A DNA stretch of 64,000 bases from Roseococcus sp. SDR (GCF_019083995.1 NZ_JAHRCU010000011.1:1-64000); one strand, 5' to 3'. Positions 21,023 to 29,831 are shown, numbered from the stretch's first letter. Made by a program: numbers and translations. Notes: generated by a model not told the origin, from the sequence alone.

Positions 21023-22326
21023 CCCCCCGGCACCCAGACACGGAAGGTGGCACCCGCGCCGAGCTCGCTCTCGATGGCCAGCTGCCCGCGATGGCGCGTC
21101 AGGATGTGCTTCACGATGGCGAGGCCGAGGCCGGTATTGCCGGCGCCGCGCGCGCGCGCCTTGTCGACGCGGTAAAAGCGCTCGGTCAGGCGGGGGATAT
21201 GCTCGCGCGCCACCCCCGGCCCGTCATCCTGGACGCTGAAGGCAACGCCGTCGCGCCCGCCCTGCAGCGCGGTTTCGGCCGAGAGCCGCACCTCGGCGCG
21301 CGCATGGCGCAACGCATTGTCGAGCAGGTTGCGCGCCACCTGGCCCAGCTGGTCGGCATCGGCGGGGCTGGCGGTCAGCGGGCCCTCGGGCAGGGCGAGC
21401 ACAAGGCGGATGCCGCGTGCGGCATAGAGCGGCTCCATCGCCGCCACTTCGGCGCGCAACAGGTCCCCGAGGTCGGCCGTTTCGGAAGGCGGCTGGTGCT
21501 CGCTCATCTCGACGCGGGAGAGGCCCAGCAGGTCATCGATCAGGCGGCGCATCCGCTCCGACTGCTCGGCCATGATGGCAAGGAAGCGCTGCTGCGCCTC
21601 GGGGTCATCGCGCGCCGGGCCACGCAGCGTCTCGATGAAGCCCATGACGCTGGCGAGCGGCGTGCGGAGTTCGTGGCTCGCATTGGTGATGAAGTCGGCG
21701 CGCATGCGCTCCACCGCGCGCGCCGCCGTGCGGTCGGCCAGCATCACGACGAGCCGCCCGCCATCGGCCAGGGGCGGCTGCATGAGCATCACCTGACCCG
21801 AGAGGTCGCGCGTGACGGCACCGGGCAGGGCAAGCTCCACCGCCTGTGGCGTGCCCTCGGCGAGGCAGCGGTCCAGCGCCGTCGCCATCACCGGGTGGCG
21901 CAGCAGGGCACCGAGATCACCGCGGGAGAGCCCCTCCCCCACCAGGCCGAAGAGGCGCCGGGCCGCGTGGTTGGCGCGCAGCGGCGTGCGGTCCCCGGCC
22001 AGGACGATCAGCGGATCGGGCAGCGCCTCGACGATCTGCTGGTCGGCCGCTCGCAATTGACCCACGAGTTCAGCCCGGGCCTGAAGCGAGCGGGTGAGGC
22101 GCGCGAGACCCTCCTCGATCTCGCCCAGCGCGGGCAGGCGCGGCGTGGGCAGGGGTGCGCTGAAGGGGCCCTGCTCCTCCGCGGCGCGGCGCAGTGCGGC
22201 ATCGAGGCGCGCAACGCCGGCCAGCCAGGCGGCGGCGAGGGCGAAGCCCGCCGCAAGGCAGAGCGCGAGCGCCAGAATGCCCGGGCGCGTCGCCAAGGCG
22301 CCCACCGCCATCAACCCGCCCAACAC
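21019..22326 (-). CDS. Membrane sensor histidine kinase, PhoR-like
   Basis: Roughly 435 residues: two N-terminal membrane helices, a PAS-like domain (QIVEALPDPLIVLAGDRTPLRANHAA), the phosphoacceptor H-box ASHELRTPLASVMGF, and the ATP-binding N, G1 and G2 boxes (NLLDNALRHA, DDGPGV, GLGLAIV). The layout is that of PhoR. No response regulator is adjacent. The start is uncertain: no ATG or good ribosome site precedes the first helix. GTG at 22326 is used, but hydrophobic coding-like sequence continues about 50 bases upstream to a possible CTG at the lipoprotein gene's stop. Confidence 0.88.
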   Translation of the reverse strand: MLGGLMAVGALATRPGILALALCLAAGFALAAAWLAGVARLDAALRRAAEEQGPFSAPLPTPRLPALGEIEEGLARLTRSLQARAELVGQLRAADQQIVEALPDPLIVLAGDRTPLRANHAARRLFGLVGEGLSRGDLGALLRHPVMATALDRCLAEGTPQAVELALPGAVTRDLSGQVMLMQPPLADGGRLVVMLADRTAARAVERMRADFITNASHELRTPLASVMGFIETLRGPARDDPEAQQRFLAIMAEQSERMRRLIDDLLGLSRVEMSEHQPPSETADLGDLLRAEVAAMEPLYAARGIRLVLALPEGPLTASPADADQLGQVARNLLDNALRHARAEVRLSAETALQGGRDGVAFSVQDDGPGVAREHIPRLTERFYRVDKARARGAGNTGLGLAIVKHILTRHRGQLAIESELGAGATFRVWVPGG

Positions 22327-22379
22327 GAGGGCAGGCGGGCCGGCGATCAGCGCGGCGGCAGCGAGGAGCGGGCCTTGCT

Positions 22380-23519
22380 TCAGCTGCCGGCGCCCCCGGG
22401 CAGCGGCGCCGGCTGCACCAGCTCCGCCTCGCCACCCGGGCGGATGGCGAAGACGGCGAGGCCACGGGTCAGCGCGCCCGCCTCCAGCAGGCGGATCGGG
22501 CCGTCCGCCCCCATGAAGGCGGCGCCGACCGGCGGCGCGCCCTCCCGCGCCGAACGGGCTGCGAGCGCCACCGCGTCATAGGCCGCACCCGCGAGGCGCG
22601 GCGCGCGCTCGCCGAAGGCAGCGTCATACTGCGAATCGAAGCGGGCGCGCCCCACCGGGTCAGGGCCGGGGAACCAGGCGCCGGCCAGTGCCGCCTCCTG
22701 CCCCAGGGTCGCGTCGGTCGCCCAGAGGCTGGTGCCGAGCAGGCGTGGCGTGTTGCCGGGGAAGGTCGCGGCGATCGCATTGGCCGCCGCCCGCGCGCCG
22801 GGGCCACCGAAGCCGATCAGGACCGCATCGGGCGGGGTGCCGGCGAGCTGCTGGGCCAGGGCCGTCATGTCGCCCCGGTTGGAGGCGAGGATGACCGTGG
22901 GGGCCGGCGCCCCCAGGCCTTGCGCGGCAGTGCGGAGCGCTGCGGCCAGGCGCTGGCCAAAGGCGTCATCCGGCGCCAGCAGCGCGAATCGGCGGGCGCC
23001 GGCCTCGGAGGCCGCAGCCACGATGCGCCGGACCTGCTGCGAGGGCGTGATGCCCAGCACCCAGACATTGGCTCCGGCCTGCGCCTCGTCCGAGGTAAAG
23101 GCGAAGACGGGGACGCGGCCACTCGCGGCGCCGACGGCCTGGGCGGTCTCACCCAGGGTGAGCGGGCCGGCGAGCGCCACCGCCCCCTCGGCCAGCGCCG
23201 CCTGGGCCGCCTGGGCGGCGCCCGAGGGCGTGCCGCGCGTGTCGCGGGGCAGGATCTCGATCCGCCGGTCGCCCTGGTCGAAGAGCGCGAGTTGCGCCGC
23301 GTTCAACATGGCCTGGCCCAGCGGCGCGTTGCCGCCCGTCAGCGGGAGCAACAGCCCGACAGGCAGGGTGCCGCCCGCGGGCGTGGCATTGGGCGCCGTC
23401 CAAGGCTGGACCGCGGCTTGCGGCCGCCGGAAATCCCGCTGCGGGGGTTGCGGGGCGCAGCCGATGAGCACAAGACAGAGAGAGGCCAGGGCGACCCCCC
23501 ATGGAAACCGACGACCCAT
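22380..23519 (-). CDS. LppC/LpoA-like penicillin-binding protein activator lipoprotein
   Basis: A 379-residue lipoprotein. The signal peptide ends in LVLIGC with lipid-acceptor Cys21. The mature part is a periplasmic type I binding-protein fold (GLLLPLTGGNAPLGQAML), as in the C-terminal domain of LpoA, the outer-membrane activator of PBP1A. The N-terminal TPR domain of LpoA is missing, normal in alphaproteobacteria. An amino acid receptor role is less likely because it is next to rsmI, the usual neighbour of this family. It overlaps the rsmI start by 19 bases, divergently. Confidence 0.88.
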   Translation of the reverse strand: MGRRFPWGVALASLCLVLIGCAPQPPQRDFRRPQAAVQPWTAPNATPAGGTLPVGLLLPLTGGNAPLGQAMLNAAQLALFDQGDRRIEILPRDTRGTPSGAAQAAQAALAEGAVALAGPLTLGETAQAVGAASGRVPVFAFTSDEAQAGANVWVLGITPSQQVRRIVAAASEAGARRFALLAPDDAFGQRLAAALRTAAQGLGAPAPTVILASNRGDMTALAQQLAGTPPDAVLIGFGGPGARAAANAIAATFPGNTPRLLGTSLWATDATLGQEAALAGAWFPGPDPVGRARFDSQYDAAFGERAPRLAGAAYDAVALAARSAREGAPPVGAAFMGADGPIRLLEAGALTRGLAVFAIRPGGEAELVQPAPLPGGAGS

Positions 23520-24397
23520 CCGAACCCCCTTCTTCCGCCCCGGCCAAGCTTGGCCCGGGCCTCACGCTCGTGGCCACGCCGATCGGCAATCTGGCGGATT
23601 TCTCTCCCCGCGCGCAGCAGGCGCTGGCCGAGGCCCGCGCCATCCTGTGTGAGGATACCAGAGTCACCGCCCGTCTGCTCGCCCGGCACAGCATCGCCGC
23701 GCCGCTTCTCGCTTTGCACGACCACAACGAGGAAAGCGAGGCCCCCCGGCTGGTGGGCCGCCTGATGGCCGGCGAGAAGCTGGCCTTGGTGAGCGATGCC
23801 GGGACGCCACTCGTATCCGACCCCGGCTTCCGCTTGGTGCGGGCGGCCATCGCGGCGGGGGTGCCGGTCTCGGCCATTCCCGGCCCGAACGCGGCGGTGA
23901 TGGCGCTGACGCTCTCGGGCCTGCCACCGCATCCCTTCCTGTTCCATGGCTTCCTGCCGCCGAAATCCGCCGCCCGCGCGGCCGAGATCGCGCGCCTCGC
24001 GGCGATGGAGGCGGCGGGCCTTTCCGCCACGCTGATCTTCTACGAGGCGCCGCATCGCGTGGCCGAGGCCCTGGCCGCGCTGGCCGAGGGCCTGGGGCCC
24101 GACCGCCCCGCCGCGGTGGCGCGCGAACTCACCAAGCGCTTCGAGGAGGTGCGGCGCGGCTCGCTCGCAGACCTCGCCGTGCATTACGCGGCGCATGAGG
24201 CGCGCGGCGAAGTGGTGCTCTGCGTCGGCCCAGCGCCGCCGCCGGCCGAGCCCAGCGCCGACACGCTCGATTCGGCGCTCCGGGCCGCCATGGCACGGAT
24301 GACGCTGCGGGATGCGGCAGCGCATGTGGCCGCCGCGACCGGCCTGCCGCGCAAGCGCGTCTATGCCCGCGCGCTGGAGTTGGCCGAGGGCGCATGA
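23501..24397 (+). CDS. rsmI: 16S rRNA 2'-O-methyltransferase RsmI
   Basis: A 298-residue tetrapyrrole-methylase-fold enzyme that methylates the ribose of C1402 in 16S rRNA. LTLVATPIGNLADFSPRAQ near residue 23 is the signature; LCEDTRVTARLL and LVSDAGTPLVSDPGF form the SAM site, and FEEVRRGSL follows. Its 5' end overlaps the divergent lipoprotein gene by 19 bases, so the two share promoter DNA or depend on internal promoters. The stop overlaps the next gene (ATGA). Confidence 0.96.
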   Translation: METDDPSEPPSSAPAKLGPGLTLVATPIGNLADFSPRAQQALAEARAILCEDTRVTARLLARHSIAAPLLALHDHNEESEAPRLVGRLMAGEKLALVSDAGTPLVSDPGFRLVRAAIAAGVPVSAIPGPNAAVMALTLSGLPPHPFLFHGFLPPKSAARAAEIARLAAMEAAGLSATLIFYEAPHRVAEALAALAEGLGPDRPAAVARELTKRFEEVRRGSLADLAVHYAAHEARGEVVLCVGPAPPPAEPSADTLDSALRAAMARMTLRDAAAHVAAATGLPRKRVYARALELAEGA

Positions 24398-24717
24398 ACC
24401 CGGGCCGCCGCGTGCTCTGGATCAATATCCTCTTCGGCGCGGGGCTGGCGCTGGGCCTGCCCTGGCTGGCGGCGGGCTTGCTCGCGCATCTCTGGGGCGG
24501 GGCGCGCGGCACGGCCTGGTCCTCGCAGCATGCCTATGCGGTGCGGACCTTCTGGATGGGGTTGATGGGCGTTGCGGGCGCATTGGCCTCGGCCGGCATC
24601 GGCTTCATGGAGCCGCTGCTGGCGCTCACCTGGCTCTATATGGCCGCCCGCGTGACGCGCGGCTTCCTGGCCTGGGAGCGGGAGGAATGGATCACCGATC
24701 CGGGGCGCTTTCTTTGA
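24394..24717 (+). CDS. Small integral membrane protein of unknown function
   Basis: Not recognised. A 107-residue protein with about three hydrophobic helices (residues 8-32, 50-68, 72-90) and a charged C-terminal tail. It starts inside the rsmI stop codon. In many bacteria rsmI is followed by yraN, a soluble nuclease-like gene; this protein is not YraN. Its last 26 bases overlap the 3' end of the convergent methyltransferase gene. Confidence 0.7.
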   Translation: MNPGRRVLWINILFGAGLALGLPWLAAGLLAHLWGGARGTAWSSQHAYAVRTFWMGLMGVAGALASAGIGFMEPLLALTWLYMAARVTRGFLAWEREEWITDPGRFL

Positions 24718-25420
24718 CCCGCGCATAGCCGGCGGGAAGTTCCGCCACCACGCGGCGGCCGAGGGCGGGGGCCCCCGCCGGCATGGCGGCAAAGAGGTCC
24801 TTCTCGGCCTCGATCAGCGTGACGCCCCCGAGCCGGGGCAGGACGGCCCGGCCCAGGCGGTCCCAGACGCGGGCGCCGCGCAGCGCGAAGCCCCAGGGCA
24901 GCGGTGGCACGAAGAGCGCCGAGTCGCGGCGGCTGACGGCGAACATCTGGCGGCGCAGCTGCCCTTCCAGCTGGCCGCGCGAATAGGGGCGCCCCTGGCC
25001 GAAGGGTGTGTGGTCGAAAAGCGACCAGCAGCCCAGGCGATTGGGGACGATCACCAGCAGCCGGCCATCGTCGCGCAGCACGCGCCAGCATTCGCGCAGC
25101 AGGGCGTGGGCGCCCTCGCTCGCCTCCAGCGCATGCACCAGCATGACACGGTCGACGCAGCGGTCGGGCAGCGGCAGGTGGCGGTCCTGCACCTGGGCGG
25201 AGCCCGGCAGGAGGCCGAGGCCATCGGGGGCGAAGGCGAGGCGCCGACCATCCTGGCCGGGCCAGAGGGTCAGATAGGGCTCGGCCCAGCCCAGGCCCAG
25301 CAGATCCAGCCCCTTCAGTTCCGGCCAGAGGGCCAGAAGCCGCCCGCGCAGCAGCCGCGCCGCAACCCGGCCAAGCGGCGCGCGATAGAACTCCGCCAGA
25401 CCGTGGACCTCACCGCTCAT
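24692..25420 (-). CDS. Class I SAM-dependent methyltransferase
   Basis: A 242-residue Rossmann-type methyltransferase. GLDLLGLGWAEPYL is a degenerate motif I, LPLPDRCVDRVMLVHALE the motif II/III region, and LRECWRVLRDDGRLLVIVPNRLG the post-motif strand, close to Methyltransf_11 proteins of unknown target that commonly sit divergent from gloB in alphaproteobacteria. Start MSGEVHGLAEFY at 25420 is chosen. Longer starts would run into the gloB 5' end. Confidence 0.85.
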   Translation of the reverse strand: MSGEVHGLAEFYRAPLGRVAARLLRGRLLALWPELKGLDLLGLGWAEPYLTLWPGQDGRRLAFAPDGLGLLPGSAQVQDRHLPLPDRCVDRVMLVHALEASEGAHALLRECWRVLRDDGRLLVIVPNRLGCWSLFDHTPFGQGRPYSRGQLEGQLRRQMFAVSRRDSALFVPPLPWGFALRGARVWDRLGRAVLPRLGGVTLIEAEKDLFAAMPAGAPALGRRVVAELPAGYARVKESAPDR

Positions 25421-25475
25421 GCGGGGGATATAGGGCAGGAACCCGCCCCGAGGGAGTGCCCCGGATGGAGAAGCC

Positions 25476-26204
25476 ATGACCCTGACCGTGAAGCCCATTC
25501 CGATCCTGGACGATAATTACGCCTGGTTCCTGCGCGACGAAGCGACGGGAATGACGGCGGTGATGGATGCGGCCGTGGTGGCCCCCGTTGCGGATTTCAT
25601 CATGGCGGAGGGCGGGCGGCTCGATTGGCTCCTGATCACCCATCACCATGGCGACCATATCGCGGGCATCCCGGAACTGGCCCAGCGCTTCGGCGCGAAG
25701 ATCGCGGGAAATGCGAATGACGCGGCGCGTCTGCCGCCGCTGGATGCCGCACTCAAGCCGGGCGACAGCTTCGCCCTGGGCGAGAGCAAGGCCAGCATCC
25801 TGGACAGCCCCGGCCATACGCGCGGGCACATTGCCTGGAGCTTTGCCGCCGACAATGCGCTGTTCTGCGGCGACACGCTCTTCGCCGTCGGCTGCGGGCG
25901 GCTGCTGGAGGGCACGGCCGAGGAGATGTTCGCCTCGCTCGCCGCCTTCGCGCCGCTGCCGGATGCGACGCGCGTCTATTGCGGACATGAATACACGCTT
26001 TCGAACATCCGATACGCGCTGACGGTGGAGCCCGAGAACCTGGCGCTGATGGCCTATTCCGTGCAGGCCAAGGCGCAGCGCGAGGCGGGGCAGCCCACCA
26101 TTCCCACCACCCTTGGCCTGGAACGCGCGGTGAACCCCTTCATGCGCGCGAAGGATGTGGCCGAGCTTGCGGCGCGCCGCGCCGGAAAGGACAGCTTCCG
26201 ATGA
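25476..26204 (+). CDS. gloB: Hydroxyacylglutathione hydrolase (glyoxalase II)
   Basis: A 242-residue metallo-beta-lactamase-fold enzyme that hydrolyses S-lactoylglutathione, the second step of methylglyoxal detoxification. THHHGDHIAG provides His56, His58, Asp60 and His61 for the binuclear metal centre; further ligands are in DSPGHTRGHI and FCGDTLFAVGCG. The C-terminal glutathione-binding region (CGHEYTLSNIRYAL) is present. Its stop overlaps a GST gene start, making a glutathione-centred pair. Confidence 0.96.
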   Translation: MTLTVKPIPILDDNYAWFLRDEATGMTAVMDAAVVAPVADFIMAEGGRLDWLLITHHHGDHIAGIPELAQRFGAKIAGNANDAARLPPLDAALKPGDSFALGESKASILDSPGHTRGHIAWSFAADNALFCGDTLFAVGCGRLLEGTAEEMFASLAAFAPLPDATRVYCGHEYTLSNIRYALTVEPENLALMAYSVQAKAQREAGQPTIPTTLGLERAVNPFMRAKDVAELAARRAGKDSFR

Positions 26205-26788
26205 AACTCCATTACTCCGCCGCCAGCCCCTTCGTCCGCAAGGTGGTGGCGACCGCGATGCACCACGGCATCCCGCTGGAGCGCGTGGGGAGCAACCCGC
26301 ATGCGAGCCCTGCCGAGCTGCTGGCCGACAACCCGCTCTCGAAAGTGCCCGCGCTGGTGACGGATGCGGGCATGACGCTGCCGGACAGCCCGCTCATCTG
26401 CGAGTATCTCGACAGCATCGGCGGGGCCGCGAAGCTCTACCCCACGGGCGAGGCGCGCTGGCCGGCGCTGCGGCTGGCGGCGCTGGCGGACGGCATCCTG
26501 ACCGCGGCCGTGCTGCGCCGCGGGCAATCGCTGATGCCGGCCGAGGAGGCGCGCGCCGGCCTGATCGCGCGGCAGCAGGCCGCCGTAACCCGCACGCTTG
26601 ACCTGCTGGAGACAGAGGGCGTGCCGGCCGCTCTGAACATCGGCACGCTGACGCTGGTCTGCGCGCTGGGCTATCTCGATTTCCGCTTCGGCGAGGAGGA
26701 TTGGCGCCCGGGCCGGCCGAAGCTGACCGCGTTCTACGAGGCGCATATGGCGAACCCGATCTTCGCTGAGACGGTGCCCGCAGGGTGA
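26201..26788 (+). CDS. Glutathione S-transferase family protein
   Basis: A 195-residue GST. The N-terminal thioredoxin-like domain begins MKLHYSAASPFVRKVV, with the possible catalytic Ser in the SPF turn; NPLSKVPALV holds the cis-Pro and DSPLICEYLD the glutathione-binding Ser. A helical C-terminal domain follows. It overlaps gloB (ATGA) and the next cupin gene (GTGA), so all three are translationally coupled. Confidence 0.9.
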   Translation: MKLHYSAASPFVRKVVATAMHHGIPLERVGSNPHASPAELLADNPLSKVPALVTDAGMTLPDSPLICEYLDSIGGAAKLYPTGEARWPALRLAALADGILTAAVLRRGQSLMPAEEARAGLIARQQAAVTRTLDLLETEGVPAALNIGTLTLVCALGYLDFRFGEEDWRPGRPKLTAFYEAHMANPIFAETVPAG

Positions 26789-27222
26789 GGCTCACTGATC
26801 CCCATTTCGATCCGCGCGCGCTGATCGCAGAACTCGGGCTGCAGCCGCACCCCGAGGGCGGCCATTTCCGTGAGATCTTCCGCCACACGCCGAGCGACGG
26901 CGCGCGCGGCGAGAGCACGGCGATCTACTACCTGCTGGCAGCGGGCGAGCGCAGCCATTGGCATCGCGTGGACGCCGATGAAGGCTGGCACTGGTATGGC
27001 GGCGGCGCGCTGGCGCTGCGGCTCTGGGCTGGGGGCGCGGTACGGACCCTGCATCTGGGCCCGGACATCGCGGCGGGGCAGAGGCCCTTCGCGATGGTGC
27101 CGCGCGGCGTCTGGCAGGCCGCGGCGCCGCTGGAGGGCTGGGTGCTTTGCGGCTGCACGGTGGCGCCGGCCTTTCGCTTCGAAGGGTTCGAGCTGGCGGC
27201 GCCGGGGTGGGAACCGCAGTAA
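26785..27222 (+). CDS. Cupin protein of the DUF985 (cupin_5) family
   Basis: A 145-residue single-domain cupin. The pattern LGLQPHPEGGHFREIFRH, then YYLLAAGERSHWHRVDADEGWHWYGGGAL, is the DUF985 signature; the two His of SHWHR and a downstream Glu are likely metal ligands. Family proteins bind a metal and small ligands, but no reaction is firmly established. GTG start overlaps the GST stop. Last gene of the gloB-GST-cupin unit, or continued into the methyltransferase after a hairpin spacer. Confidence 0.88.
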   Translation: MRLTDPHFDPRALIAELGLQPHPEGGHFREIFRHTPSDGARGESTAIYYLLAAGERSHWHRVDADEGWHWYGGGALALRLWAGGAVRTLHLGPDIAAGQRPFAMVPRGVWQAAAPLEGWVLCGCTVAPAFRFEGFELAAPGWEPQ

Positions 27223-27241
27223 GGAAAAGGGCCTCCGGCGG

Positions 27242-27277
27242 CTGGGGCCGAAAGGCCCCAGACCCCGGGACCTGGGG
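27242..27277. repeat. Mutually exclusive hairpins before a methyltransferase gene
   Basis: The 65-base spacer holds a perfect 8-base stem (27242-27249 with 27254-27261) capped by a GAAA tetraloop. The right arm can also pair with 27272-27277, giving a second hairpin that covers the likely ribosome site (GGGGAAG, about 9 bases before the ATG at 27288). This resembles either a small RNA switch or a palindromic intergenic (REP-like) element. No T-tract follows. Confidence 0.55.
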
Positions 27278-27287
27278 AAGCACAATC

Positions 27288-27893
27288 ATGAGCACATCAC
27301 TCGCCTGGGATGAACGCTACGCAGGCGGCGAGTTTCAGTTCGGCAGCGCGCCGAACGACTATCTCCGCGCCCAGGCCTGGCGGTTCCGGCCGGGCATGAC
27401 GACGCTGGCGGTGGGCGATGGCGAAGGGCGCAACGGCGTCTGGCTCGCCAAGCTGGGGCTCGCCGTCACCAGCCTCGACTGGTCTGCGGTCGCGGTCGCG
27501 AAGGCGCGGGATTTCGCGGCAAAGCGTGGCGTCGAACTCGATGCGCGGCAGGCGGATGTGGCGCGCTGGGACTGGCCCGAGGCGCAATACGACCTGATCG
27601 CCTGGATCTACCTGCACCTGCCCCCCGAGGATCGCGCACTGGCCACCGCCGGCTGCCTGCGCGCGCTGAAGCCCGGTGGCCTTCTCGTGCTCGAGTGCTT
27701 CTCGCCGGCGCAGGAAGGGCGCCGCTCGGGCGGACCGAAGATGCCGGCCCTGCTTTGGGACCGCGCCATCGTCGAGCGGGAATTCGTGGGGCTCGAGGTG
27801 CTGGAACTGACCGAAGGTGCGGTGCGGCTGGATGAGGGGCCGCGCCACCAGGGCCTCGCCGAGGTCGTTCGCTGCGTTCTCCGAAAACCCTGA
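27288..27893 (+). CDS. SAM-dependent methyltransferase, TehB/TPMT-like
   Basis: A 201-residue protein beginning MSTSLAWDERYAGGEFQFG, a start shared with TehB/UbiE-like small methyltransferases. Motif I is present as TLAVGDGEGRNGVWLAKLG; the acidic residue of motif II is SLDWSAVAV; LRALKPGGLLVLECFSP is the post-motif strand. Members methylate thiols, tellurite or small metabolites. Target unknown. The frame extends upstream, but the family starts here. Confidence 0.87.
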   Translation: MSTSLAWDERYAGGEFQFGSAPNDYLRAQAWRFRPGMTTLAVGDGEGRNGVWLAKLGLAVTSLDWSAVAVAKARDFAAKRGVELDARQADVARWDWPEAQYDLIAWIYLHLPPEDRALATAGCLRALKPGGLLVLECFSPAQEGRRSGGPKMPALLWDRAIVEREFVGLEVLELTEGAVRLDEGPRHQGLAEVVRCVLRKP

Positions 27894-27945
27894 TTTCGCG
27901 GCGGTGGAATTCATGCCAGCCTCCCGGAAAACACCCGGAGGACAG

Positions 27946-28926
27946 ATGACCATCTCGCGCCGCGCCCTTCTCGCCACCCCCATCCTGGCCACCCCCATCC
28001 TGGCCGCGCCCGCCCTCGCGCAGGCCTTCCCGGCCCGGCCCATCCGCCTTGTCGTCGGCTTCCCGCCGGGCGGCGGCTCGGACCTCGTCGCGCGCCCCAT
28101 CGCGCAACGCATGAGCGAGAGCCTGGGCCAGCCCGTGCTGGTGGAGAACCGGGGCGGCGCGAACGGCAATCTCGGCCTCGACGCCGTCGCGAAGAGTGCG
28201 CCGGATGGCTACACCTTCGGCCATGTGAACAATGCGGTGATCGCGGTGAACCCGCTGCTCTACCGCAACCTGCCTTTCGACTCCGCGCGGGACCTCACGC
28301 CCATCGCGCTCGCCACCGTGGGTGGCCTCTTCTTCATGGTGCCGGCCGAGCTGAACATTCGCACCCTGCCGGAATTCGTGGCCCTGGCGCGCGCGCGCCC
28401 CGGGCAGCTCAATTTCGGCTCGGCCGGCCAGGGCTCGATCACGCAGCTCGCCTTCGAGCTCTTCGCCGCGCAGTCCGGCACGCAGATCGAGGTGGTGCAT
28501 TACCGCGGCAGCGCGCCCGCGCTGCAGGACATGCTGGGCGGGCGCGTGCAGTTCATGATCGACGGGATCAACCTGGCCAAGCCGCAGGTGGATTCTGGCC
28601 GCGTGCGCGCCATCGCTTTCCTCGGCGGCACCGAGCGCCATCCGCTGATGCCCGATGTGCCCACGGCCTCCGAGCAGGGCATGCCGGACCTCGTGGTGCG
28701 CGGCTGGCAGGGCTTCGTCGGCCGTGCCGGCACGCCGGAGCCCATCCTGATCGCGCTGCAGAACGCGATCCGCGATGCGGTGAACGACCCGGGCGTGCAG
28801 GCCACCTTCAGCGCGCAGGGGATCATCCCGCGCTTCCAGGATCGCGCGACCATGGCCCGCCTGATCCGCGAGGAGACGGCGACCTGGCAGCCCATCATCC
28901 AGCGGCTGGGGCTCAGGCTCGACTAG
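27946..28926 (+). CDS. Bug/TctC-type extracytoplasmic solute receptor
   Basis: A 326-residue exported protein. The N-terminus MTISRRALLATPIL carries an RR pair and ends in ALAQA, so Tat or Sec export is likely. The Bug entry motif PIRLVVGFPPGGGSDLVARPIAQ follows within the first 60 residues. It is the second of three Bug proteins in the window, again without TctA/TctB. A GGAGGACAG precedes the start. Its 3' end overlaps a convergent LysR gene by 4 bases. Ligand unknown. Confidence 0.9.
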   Translation: MTISRRALLATPILATPILAAPALAQAFPARPIRLVVGFPPGGGSDLVARPIAQRMSESLGQPVLVENRGGANGNLGLDAVAKSAPDGYTFGHVNNAVIAVNPLLYRNLPFDSARDLTPIALATVGGLFFMVPAELNIRTLPEFVALARARPGQLNFGSAGQGSITQLAFELFAAQSGTQIEVVHYRGSAPALQDMLGGRVQFMIDGINLAKPQVDSGRVRAIAFLGGTERHPLMPDVPTASEQGMPDLVVRGWQGFVGRAGTPEPILIALQNAIRDAVNDPGVQATFSAQGIIPRFQDRATMARLIREETATWQPIIQRLGLRLD

Positions 28927-29831
28927 ACTTCCCGCGCTTCGGCCAGCAGCAGGCGCCTGAGCCAGGCATGGCCGGGATCGCCCTCGAAGCGGCGGTGGAA
29001 GATCATCGAAAGCCGCGTGTGCCGCACATTGATCGGCGGCTCACGCGTGACGATGCTCCCGCTCGTCGCCATCTGCTGCGCCAGCCGGGCGGAGAGCGTC
29101 ATGATCATCTCGGTGCGGCCCAGGATCTCCGGCACGGCCGAGAGATGGGCCACGACGGCGCCGAGCCGGCGGGAGAGCCCCTGGGCCGCCAGGATGGAAT
29201 CCAGCGCACCGTCGCGCGAGCCATTGGGCGAATGCAGAAGATGCGGCACCGAGATGAATCGCTCCAGCGTCAATTCGCCCTCCGCCAACGGATGGTCTGC
29301 GCGCATCAGGGTCAGGAAGGCCTCGGGCAGCAGGCGTAACCGCGTGTAAAGCGCGCCAGGCTCGGGCAGGACGGCGATCGCGAGTTGCGCCTCGCCGCGC
29401 TCCAGCAGCGCCTCGGCATTGGTGCGGTCGGCATGGCGGATGGCGAGCAGGCAATCGGGCGCCTCGCGCGCCATGCGCTCCAGGACGCGCGGCGCCAGCG
29501 CGGCCTCGGCATATTCCGAGAAGGCGACCGTGAAGACGCGCCGCGCCGTCGCGGGATCGAAGGGCGCCTGCACGGCCAGCGCATCGGCCAGCCGGTCCAG
29601 TGCCTCGGCCACCGGCGCGGCGAGAGCGTTGGCCAGAGCCGTCGGCTCCACGCCGCCGGGCCTGCGCAGAAAGAGCTCATCGCCCAGCGCTCCGCGCAGC
29701 CGCGCCAGCGCGTTGGAAACGGCGGGCTGCGACAGGTTCAACCGCTGCGCCGCGCGCGTCACGTGCCGCTCGCGCGCCACCGCGTCGAAGACGCGCAGCA
29801 GGTTCAGGTCGAGCTGGGAGAGTTCAGTCAT
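28923..29831 (-). CDS. LysR-family transcriptional regulator
   Basis: A 302-residue LysR regulator. The winged helix at residues 4-65 (LDLNLLRVFDAVARERHVTRAAQRLNLSQPAVSNALARLR) is textbook, and the rest is the two-lobed effector domain. The start MTELSQLDLNLL at 29831 is preferred to an ATG 5 codons upstream. It is divergent from a doxX gene, with palindromes in the spacer that may be its operator. The convergent Bug receptor could supply its ligand, but this is inference. Confidence 0.93.
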   Translation of the reverse strand: MTELSQLDLNLLRVFDAVARERHVTRAAQRLNLSQPAVSNALARLRGALGDELFLRRPGGVEPTALANALAAPVAEALDRLADALAVQAPFDPATARRVFTVAFSEYAEAALAPRVLERMAREAPDCLLAIRHADRTNAEALLERGEAQLAIAVLPEPGALYTRLRLLPEAFLTLMRADHPLAEGELTLERFISVPHLLHSPNGSRDGALDSILAAQGLSRRLGAVVAHLSAVPEILGRTEMIMTLSARLAQQMATSGSIVTREPPINVRHTRLSMIFHRRFEGDPGHAWLRRLLLAEAREV

